From Conchocele bisecta (lineage: Eukaryota > Mollusca > Bivalvia > Lucinida > Thyasiridae): a stretch of DNA of 64,000 bases. Each line of letters opens with the position of its first letter. Positions within the stretch are counted from its first letter, which is position 1. Below, in pieces: positions 56,142 to 64,000 of this stretch. The stretch covers positions 36,328,462-36,392,461 of the forward strand of contig CM055271.1 in the NCBI GenBank assembly GCA_029237695.1, read 5' to 3'. The notes beneath the pieces were generated by a model that ran no database searches, was not told where the DNA came from, and saw only the letters and a program-made list of their open reading frames with translations. Made by a program: the position numbers and the translations under genes.

Positions 56142-57180
56142 AGGTACATGCCCACTCAGTAGGCACAAAATGTTCTTTATATCAGAGACCTCATCTGAGA
56201 CAAAATAAACATACATTCACCATTACCATGATTAAAACCCACGTATTGATTGGCATTAGCATGCATTTTATATCACACGTAACTTTCCACACTGATATCA
56301 GTTATTTTTGATGTGCAATTAAATCATACTTTATAATCTCCTCGAAAATATTATTGTTCAGGAGGCAACGCGTTTAATTAGTATAAATAATTAAAAAATA
56401 CCATGCCTCATTTGTATGTGAAAATAGCCTGATACAACAACGTGCGTCACTATCAGTAAACTAAATATTCTAAATAATTATATCTGTATAGCGGGATACG
56501 GACAAAACCCCTCCCCCCCCCCCTCCCTCCCGGACATAATCCTCCCCCCCCATGATTTTTTGACACAGGAGGACAAACTCCCCCCCCCACCCCCCACCCC
56601 GTCTAACATGCAGGTAGGACAAAATCCACCCAGTCCAAAATCACAGGTAGGACATAATCCCCCCCCCCCCCCCCATCAAAATTAAAAAAAAATATAAGGT
56701 TTGGGACCGACATCAGTATACAAATGTACAAACGATACATACATATTCTTGTTTGACGTTTATTGTGCAACTGAAAATACTTTATTAGATGTGCTTGTTT
56801 GATTGTGCAACTGAAAATACTTCATTAAATGTGCTTGATGTTTGATGTTTATTGTGCAAATAAAAGTATTGAATATGAATTAACTTGATTCTGGACGGGG
56901 GATTTTGTCCTACCTCTTGAATTTTGATGTGGGGGGGGTGGGGGGGGGGGGGGGGGGAGATTATGTCATACCTATGATTTTAGACGGGGGGATTTTGTAC
57001 TCCAGTGTCACAAATCATGGGGGGGGGGGGTTATGTCCGGGGGGATTTTGTCCTAAACTCCTGTATAGCGGGCACTCGTACATTTTAGACCTGGTGGAAT
57101 AGTGAAACAATTATACACTTATTTAATTCATGATAAACATGATAAAGAATAGTTTGTGCCTACTGAGTGGACATGTACAT
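56142..57180. mobile_element. TTAA-type MITE, copy 3, with nested insertion
   Basis: Flanked by TTAA (56138-56141 and 57181-57184) with the same terminal repeats as copy 2. It matches copy 2 up to about 56495 and again from about 57061. The middle is a separate 565 bp insertion. Confidence 0.92.
56496..57060. mobile_element. Nested fold-back insertion with C/G-rich arms
   Basis: Arms of C-rich sequence on the left ('ggacaaaaccc', 'ggacataatcc') and G-rich sequence on the right ('ttatgtccgggggga', 'ttttgtcctaaac') are inverted repeats of each other. The 12-mer 'ctgtatagcggg' stands at both edges (56484-56495 and 57061-57072), as a target duplication would. A run of 18 G lies at 56940-56957. 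There is a small tandem motif 'ttgattgtgcaactgaaaat' near 56765-56850. Confidence 0.8.
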
Positions 57181-57184
57181 TTAA

Positions 57185-57735
57185 ATAGCCAATAAAACAT
57201 ACAGACATGCCGTGTGCTACGTGCCTTCAAGAATGGTCACATATAAACACTGAGCTACTGCGACGATTATCACGGATCTTGAAAGTTTAACTGAGACGAT
57301 ATACCACTCCGGATGTCAGGTCTACACTGGGTGTAAGAGCATTGTTTCTCGGACGCCCATTAGACGTGGCACTTCAGTCTGGTGGGACCTATTTATCATG
57401 TTTATTCGAACTAACTGCTATGATTCTAACTGTTTACATCAGCAGTGTCAGATTAATAAATATGAGTTGAAGTGTTCGGGGAACTGGCCGGAATAACTCG
57501 GAAGAGGCCAGCAGTCGAAGATTTTACACACTTTTGCGCGGTCCGTGCGCTTTATTTCCTCGAAATCGGTGGAATAATAATAAATTGTGATAAAATAATA
57601 TGAGTATCTGATATCAGCTGCTTTTGCTGTTCATATATCCAAACAACAAACGTGGCCTGTCGGCACACGAATGCGCCTGGCGGCAGATTGGAGAAACTGT
57701 GGCAAAGTTTATTAATCAAAGTGATATGTATTCAC
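57185..57735. other. Spacer, nothing recognised
   Basis: No gene or repeat supported. Confidence 0.5.
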
Positions 57736-57739
57736 AAGC

Positions 57740-58066
57740 ATATGTATGAATGTCAGAATTTCAAGGTCATATTACGGGCAGTGTTGATGTGTGGCATTCG
57801 TCTAGAAGTATGATGTATTGAAATATTAAAGTAATCCATTAAGGGATATAGAAGATATGACAGAAATGAGAAGCTTCGGCGAACGTCTTAATGCGGGTAA
57901 AAGTTCAAAGTTGTCATAGTCAAAAGGTCAATGTCATATTAAGGGCAGCATGGATGTGTGGCATTTGTCCACAAGTATACTGTGTTGAAATATTTAAGTA
58001 ATCCTTCAAGGGATATAAAAGTTATAACATAATTTAGAAACTCCGGCGAACTTCTGCCGGACACAC
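57740..58066 (+). repeat. Two-copy ~185 bp direct repeat
   Basis: 'ggtcatatta.gggcag' to 'gtaatcc.t.aagggatata' occurs at about 57766-57850 and 57930-58018, then 'ctccggcgaacttctgccgg'. The wording resembles bivalve dispersed repeats. Confidence 0.65.
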
Positions 58067-58324
58067 GGACACACAGTCTAAACACTATATGCCTCCGGCT
58101 CTAACGATACAGGGGGCAAAAAACGTCCACCATACGAAAATAAACGTCGATTCCCTCCGTGTAACAACTATTCACAGTTTCGCACAATAACCAGTGTGTA
58201 TACTGATCTCAAGGGAACGGTTGCCAAACATGCCATCAGTTCAGTATATCATCATGATCACGGTCCCGTGGAATTACCAGGGGAGATGTCAGTTCAAACC
58301 GCCAGTTGTGTCATCATCTGGGCC

Positions 58325-58326
<2 letters not shown>

Positions 58327-58361
<35 letters not shown>
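58327..58361 (+). repeat. (GA)n microsatellite
   Basis: About 17 uninterrupted GA dinucleotides. Confidence 0.95.
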
Positions 58362-58364
<3 letters not shown>

Positions 58365-58850
58365 TAACTCGTGATACATGTACCTGACCACGGTGTGACC
58401 AGGCTTGATCGACGCATGCGGCTTTGATATGGGGGTACACTGTTCATAATGTTGCTCCTGATCAGTACGAGCGTGTTCATTTACGGATCTGGAGCTTCAC
58501 TGGCCTTATGTACAGACATCATCCCCTTTTTTCTGCGGAGTCGAAATAATTATTAATCTGGTAAATAATCCCTCATCGTCGATATAGTCAATAACCTGTG
58601 TCACGTACACGTGAGTTACTGTGCCTTTGCAGACCGTTACCGCCGGTCATAGTCTCGATATTATAATCCACTACCGTACATCAGTATGTGACCTGAGACA
58701 ATGAACGATTATTATGATGACATTTAACCATTTCACCCTACAAAACTTACATGGATTCGTCCATGATTAATTTTAGATGATTCCATATATTGAACAGGTT
58801 GTGGCTGGGCTCCAACAGCATAAACAAACATTATGTTGTAAAATAGGGAT
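58362..58850. other. Spacer, nothing recognised
   Basis: No gene or repeat supported. Confidence 0.5.
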
Positions 58851-58867
58851 ACCTATTTTTGTTCGTC

Positions 58868-59050
58868 CATTCTTTAGATATGATATTTTCGTGCAAAATA
58901 AACATTCATTTACCATTAACGGACGTGTTAATTGACATTATCATACTGTTGATACGCAACTTGAATTGCCACTTTAATATCATGAGCAATAACCGTGATT
59001 CCTTAAAATGTTAACGAAAACACATATTTATTCTCTCTATTTATCTGTTG
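58868..59050. repeat. Fragment of the TTAA-type MITE
   Basis: 'gcaaaataaacattcattta', 'attgacattatcata', 'aataaccgtgattccttaaa' and 'tttattctctctattt' match the interior of copy 2 (54120-54275). Both ends are missing. Confidence 0.7.
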
Positions 59051-59385
59051 TGTACAGTGTTGGTTTCGACATACGTTAAACGGATGATTCAAATATATTT
59101 ATATATATCTTATATGTAATGATTGATTCAAATTAAGTGGCGGGGGTTGGAGTCTATAGAATGCAAAGCTTAGTCAGATGATTATGTCCTGTCCCTAAAT
59201 TATGTTCGCTCATTTATAAATGCATGCACGCATAGTACGGCTGTACTCAAATACAAACATTAACATAGTGGAATATCCATCGATATTTTCTTTATGCGTT
59301 ACCGACAATAGCGCATGCCAGAGACGTTACCGCTGTTTATTTGATGTCGATAGCAATATCAGTGAAATTACGGCGATAGTGATAA
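59051..59385. other. Spacer, nothing recognised
   Basis: No gene or repeat supported. Confidence 0.5.
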
Positions 59386-59710
59386 ATAGAGAATAGTAAG
59401 TTAGTGCCGTGAATGGGAAAATATCTGGCAAGGCTTGGGAAACGGGATGGGCAAGGCTTCTGCCGAGACATTCCCGTTTTCCGTTGCCGCGTCAGATTAT
59501 TTTTCCCATTTCACGGCAACTAACCTACTATTCTATGTATCCCGTCAACACCTACAAATGGCTTTAAAAAAAATGCAAAAAAATTTAAAAAAGTAACCAC
59601 AATCACCGCATATATTCATACGCGGTGATTAGGTCGTATTGACAGGATATCTAAAATGTTTCACGGCATCGTGTTTCACGGCACATATGCACTGTGTTGA
59701 CGGGATAAAC
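59386..59710 (-). mobile_element. Twin-palindrome MITE, copy 3 (inverted)
   Basis: Same two hairpins as copies at 23637 and 40042, in reverse order and orientation. An A-rich stretch near 59568-59593 has grown inside the second hairpin. A scrap of the same family is at about 61143-61212. Confidence 0.9.
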
Positions 59711-60571
59711 ATGATAAATACGACAACTTCCATATCGCTGATATGTACCTGTCATACTTTTCGCTCTAAATAATTGTATTGTAACATGATTGCGGACTTT
59801 TTATTTTTGTCGAGTTATATAACGGAAAACTCGCGCGTTTCTTTGTGTGTGCTTCTGTCCATCAGAAAATTGGGTCTGTTTTGTTTACCCGTTTGGCGGG
59901 TTAATCAATGGCTGTGGCCACCAAATTTGAGTTTATTTCGCACGTGTGTAATTTTAATAAACTCGCGGGTTTGTATGTTTATGTAGCTACGCTGGATGCA
60001 CACTTTAACCATCGTAGATTCAGAAGACAATAACAATGTATGTTCAGGAGTCACAGAGCTTGCTGAGAAGGTGAATCAGCTTGTTGGTGTTCATTAATTT
60101 TAGGTGCACCAAATCTCTTCGCAACCTTTACCTTCTACTCGGCTCTTACGAGCAACAGGGAATACCATTCACATCGATGAATAATTACAAACATAATGAA
60201 TAGTGCACACTAAAATTGACCAACCTCACATACATGACACTTTTATTGACCAACCGTAAAAAAAAAAAGAAAAAAAAAAGCAAACACATTTTTTGCATTC
60301 TTCAATATATTGCGCACACCGTCAATATCGCCCACAAACGGTCAATTTTATTGAGGGGAATATTATGGAATATTACATGCTACCCAGTGGTTTACTGTGA
60401 TTCTAGAGGGATTTATTTCCTTGAAGGATGTTCGCGAGAAGTAATTGACGTCATGTTTTGACGTCATTTCCGGCGAAGAAACAATTCATACGCTAACGTC
60501 AAAATTGTCAATTGTGACAACGTTATAAGCAGGTCTAAGAGCAAATTTCACATTTTTTCGAGGAGCATGTA
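59711..60571. other. Spacer, nothing recognised
   Basis: Includes an A-rich tract at about 60259-60280. Open frames here have no recognisable features. Confidence 0.45.
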
Positions 60572-60703
60572 ATATACAATTTATTCCGCTACCATTTTGA
60601 AATACCGGATTTATTTCCCCTGGCCTGCTCCGCACTCGTTTTTTTATCGGATGTCTCGGGAAATAAATCCCGTATTTCAAAATGGTAGTGGAATAAATTA
60701 TAT
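60572..60703. mobile_element. ~130 bp palindrome (MITE-like)
   Basis: 'aatttattccgctaccattt' pairs with 'aaatggtagtggaataaatt', and 'ggatttatttcccc' pairs with 'gggaaataaatccc'. The centre is near 60636. Confidence 0.8.
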
Positions 60704-61002
60704 TTATCTCCCCGATGAAGCAATATCTCCCGAGGCGATAGCCAAAGGGGATATTGTTTTTGAGGGGAGGTAATCCACAACATTTCCCTCAACCAAGAGC
60801 GGTATTTATTTTATTTAATTATGCCGAAAACAAATATGATAAAATCGTCATCGGCCAGGAACAAATGTAACTTATGCAAAAAAATAAATTCGAAACCACC
60901 GATGTTCAGTAACTTATTATATTGCTTTGCGTTCAGTAATTCAATAAGTTTTGCAACATTTCGCATTTTTAGTTAGCAGAAAGCCAACTATAATTTAAAA
61001 AC

Positions 61003-61095
61003 TTATGCACCCGGTGCGATTAGAAACCGCGACCACGACGACGGCAACGTCGTGTAACGCAAATATCGTCGGCATTACCACTGCGCCACGACGTT
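61003..61095 (-). repeat. tRNA-like sequence (SINE head or tRNA pseudogene)
   Basis: On the minus strand an exact A box (TGGCGCAGTGG) is followed about 55 bases on by CGGTTTCTAATCGCACC, a degenerate B box. The intervening 'acgacg..cgtcg' repeats could form an extra stem, so the A-to-B spacing is longer than in a simple tRNA. Confidence 0.45.
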
Positions 61096-61212
61096 TCGGG
61101 AATGTTCGGCTAACGCGAGGTTGATATTGTAATTTATCTCAACACAGTGCCTATGTTTCGTGAAAAACGGTGCCGTGAGACATATTTGATATCCTGTCAG
61201 TAAGACATAATC

Positions 61213-62454
61213 GCGGTCACAAAAATGTGTAGTGTTGACCAATGGCAGTGCTGGTTGATCAGACTGGTGAAAATGGTATTGTTCACCATGTTCACAGTGT
61301 GCCGGTTAAATTTCGCAAATAAAAACTTATCGCCGGAAAATAGAATTGTTAAAATGAAATTTTCCGGATGTCAAATCAAAATCCATTAAGACCCTCAATA
61401 TCTAATCGTTTGCTCTGTACCCCATTATGTGCGTCATTCAGACATGACTGACGTCATAATTATAAGTACATCAATATGTCTACGCCATTTAAAATAAAAA
61501 ATGGCTGCTCCCAGTGATTCCAGTCAGGTATAAACGAATAAAATTGTTGTTTGTCGTGTTGATTATTATTCGCAATCGCAGATCGCTATCCTTGCAGAAC
61601 ATGCTCCGAATGAAAATGGATGGGTCCGGTGAATTTTGAGAGTATATTTCGTGGAAAAGAAACTGTAATTTCACATTGTCGGTGACAAAATATAAACCAT
61701 TCTTTATCGAACTATGTTCTGAGCGCCAAAGTGTGTTTGATGCAATTCGGTTCTAATTTATCTCCTTTTGAAGGCTAAATGAATTAAGTTGATTTAAATG
61801 CTGTTTTACAATTTTGACGGGGTAATTAGAATATGGTCGAGACGCTAGTTTTTGGGTTACATTTAGTCGGCGATTTCGGGGTATTCACATATTTTGTAAT
61901 TTATAGACATGAGTGCAGCCGCTCTGTGCATTACGTCAGGTGATTAAAATAGCATGTCTTTACTACGTACATTAAGTCCTTTAAGAATGTCTGAGTCCGC
62001 CATTAATCTGCTCTTTAATATTGTTAAAATCATAAACATGATAAACAATAGAAAGGTTTCGAGTTTTCCTTCACTGTGTCTCATTCATCTGCGAGATGAT
62101 CAACAGTCAATGAAAACTCGCGACGAATTCGCAGATTTATTACACTTTCGGAACATACCTCGAAAACTCCAACCATAAATAGAGGATCTCAAACGAGTTT
62201 CCATTTGATATGAGATTTATGAAACGAGTCACGCACCGAGCATTTATGCACCGAGCCTCTGGCGAAACCAACATTACTATCCTTCTCTCTGTGCCTGGGA
62301 GAGAATGAGCCGAACAATCAACGGCTGAATGTAATCCGCAGTAACTGTTGCTCCCTCAATACACGACCTCAATACACAGCATATGTGTGTCAGGTGTGGT
62401 GTGCGTCCTACCACAGGTGAAGTGACGGACCATGGTGTATAAATACATTAAATA
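61213..62454. other. Spacer, nothing recognised
   Basis: No gene or repeat supported. Confidence 0.5.
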
Positions 62455-62459
62455 TACAA

Positions 62460-62790
62460 AACGAGGATGGCCGCGGCCCGCATGTCGAGCCCGCCGAGGC
62501 ATTTTATGGTCTCAGAGTGTATTTATTTGATGTTTGATGCCCACTAAACATACAAAGTTTCAAGCAAATCTGACTTACGGTTACAGAGATAGAAGATATG
62601 TGAAAACTTTAACGCAAATTTTGACAGAAACTTTAACGCAAACATTTGACCTTGACCTTGAACTTTTGGCTACTACAAACATTAATCTAAAACAAGATTT
62701 ATATGCAAGAACTTTTTCATCAAAAAGTTACCCTCCACATTTCTTGTATTTCAAGAAATTCCATGAAACATTGATTTGATAGGTAAATCA
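62460..62790 (+). repeat. Dispersed repeat, copy of the 22640 family
   Basis: 'ggccgcggcccgcatgtcga', 'cccgccgaggcat' and 'gaccttgaccttgaac' match the family at 22640-23045. Confidence 0.65.
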
Positions 62791-64000
62791 AATGTTTCTA
62801 TGGGATATTACAATGGGGGCTGAAATAGATTTTTTTAAAATATTTTTTGGAATTTGTTGACCTATATTCCCCAGATATATAGTAGGCAGGTTTCAGATTA
62901 AATTGATCGTTTATTTCACTCGCCCCCACATCCTCGACACCAACTCCCCCCCCCCCCCCCCTTGCCAACGTCTTAATAAATTCCCATAGGAACATTGTAT
63001 TCGCAATGAAATCAATACATATATGGGCCGCGCTCTGTGAAAACCAGCCTTAATGACAACGTCATGAAAGCATGAAAATGACGTCGCAAAGTTATGCTTA
63101 AATTTATTAACGTCACGTCGGATTTTGATACCTGAAATCGTTGCGTCATTGCAATAACTTGTCCTATGTATAGCCGTACGCATTACTAATTGTGGCTCAC
63201 AAATATTTTAATGTTGGATATGCGTGGCAGAATTTTACAGTTGTTTTCATAGTGGTTCAGTTGTCTGTTTTTTCGGTTTCCTTCAAGGAAACACGTAGTA
63301 ATTTTGTTGATTATTTTTTATACAAATGAGCATATTGCAAATGATTTGTATACTATTATATGGACGACTTATAAATGACATTTAAATCTAAATAACCATA
63401 TGACCGGCAGTTTTAGATAACACATCACAAAATCAGTATGATGTAATCATAATGCTAATATTTCTTTTAAACTTTATTTATATAACAATTACAAACAAAC
63501 GTGAGAACATTTGTAGTCGGCGTAGATGGAGGCGTCTGCATGTTTCATAATTTGGGTTGAAACCGGAATGCTCAAAGAAAACAAACTTATCCTGTCTGGC
63601 GACCACCATCAGATATTGTCCATAGGTATAACAACGGGTGCGGCCGTTTAACCCCATCTGTTTAATGTAGCGCATGGAAGAGAGATTTTTTCAATCGGTT
63701 ATCTGGCGTGTTTGATATGTTAGCAATATAAAGCTGTCAAAGCTGTATCAATAAAGTATTAATAAAGAAAATAAAGATGCAGAAATTGGTTATTTTACCG
63801 TCTCAAGGTGTTTATCTGACATTTACATGTACATCTTATAAATTTGAAAGCTTCATTTCGTTATATTGAATGTTGAACAACAACTAGAGAAAAGATGGAT
63901 TCCATGGGAAAATGATATCCCTGTTCTATTATTTTGGGCAATTTACTAGCTCTACATCAAAGATTATTTGTTTAAAGGTATACAATTTACAGTTAACTAA
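62791..64000. other. Spacer to window end
   Basis: A C run lies at about 62947-62960. No gene is supported; the window ends in AT-rich spacer. Confidence 0.5.

Overview
The window looks like intergenic, repeat-dense DNA from an invertebrate animal, most likely a bivalve mollusc. This rests on AT-rich spacer, many dispersed repeats of types I associate with bivalve genomes (runs of 'gtccgtctgtctgtccgtc', 'tgaccttgac' duplicates, a ~400 bp repeat beginning 'ggtgtttaacggcctatcaac'), many fold-back MITEs, several minisatellites, and no ordinary host gene that I can recognise. The organism call is inference; no species marker is present.

Layout. 1-11 kb: a MITE copy directly abutting a ~2.2 kb minisatellite (unit ~55 bp), then about three tandem copies of a ~2.2 kb unit (4.3-10.75 kb). 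11-25 kb: dispersed repeats, several inverted-repeat structures (notably two opposed tandem arrays at 14.99-16.29 kb and a fold-back at 16.9-18.15 kb), palindromic MITEs, a pogo-like remnant and tRNA-like SINE heads. 25.3-36.8 kb: a GC-richer block of transposon genes. It holds a Cys-rich fragment, a decayed piggyBac transposase gene with a 374 bp intron, and a decayed Polinton/Maverick. The Polinton carries three minus-strand small genes, then on the plus strand the major capsid protein, packaging ATPase, small proteins and the integrase C-terminus. A protein-primed type DNA polymerase B runs convergently on the minus strand. Every large Polinton gene is broken by frameshifts or stops.

37-40.5 kb: a region bounded by ~130 bp inverted arms and filled with dispersed repeats. 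40.6-49.4 kb: the most interesting part. Two ~270 bp inverted arms enclose ~8.8 kb with one very large minus-strand gene (41.63-46.18 kb, about 1,500 residues in total, broken by several small frameshifts). Its C-terminal part has acidic motifs and a helix-hairpin-like motif reminiscent of PIN/FEN1-like nucleases, followed by a tesmin/TSO1-like CXC cysteine cluster. Its 5' side carries repeated exon-like modules and a 115 bp satellite with dimeric higher-order structure. I read this as a candidate large transposon-like element, not a host gene. 49.4-64 kb: mostly featureless spacer with more MITE copies, one with a nested C/G-rich insertion flanked by a duplicated 12-mer.

There is no operon-like or cellular pathway here. 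The genes that work together are those of the Polinton (capsid, ATPase, integrase, polymerase) and, separately, the transposase of the piggyBac copy. Function for the 41-46 kb gene is inferred from motifs only.
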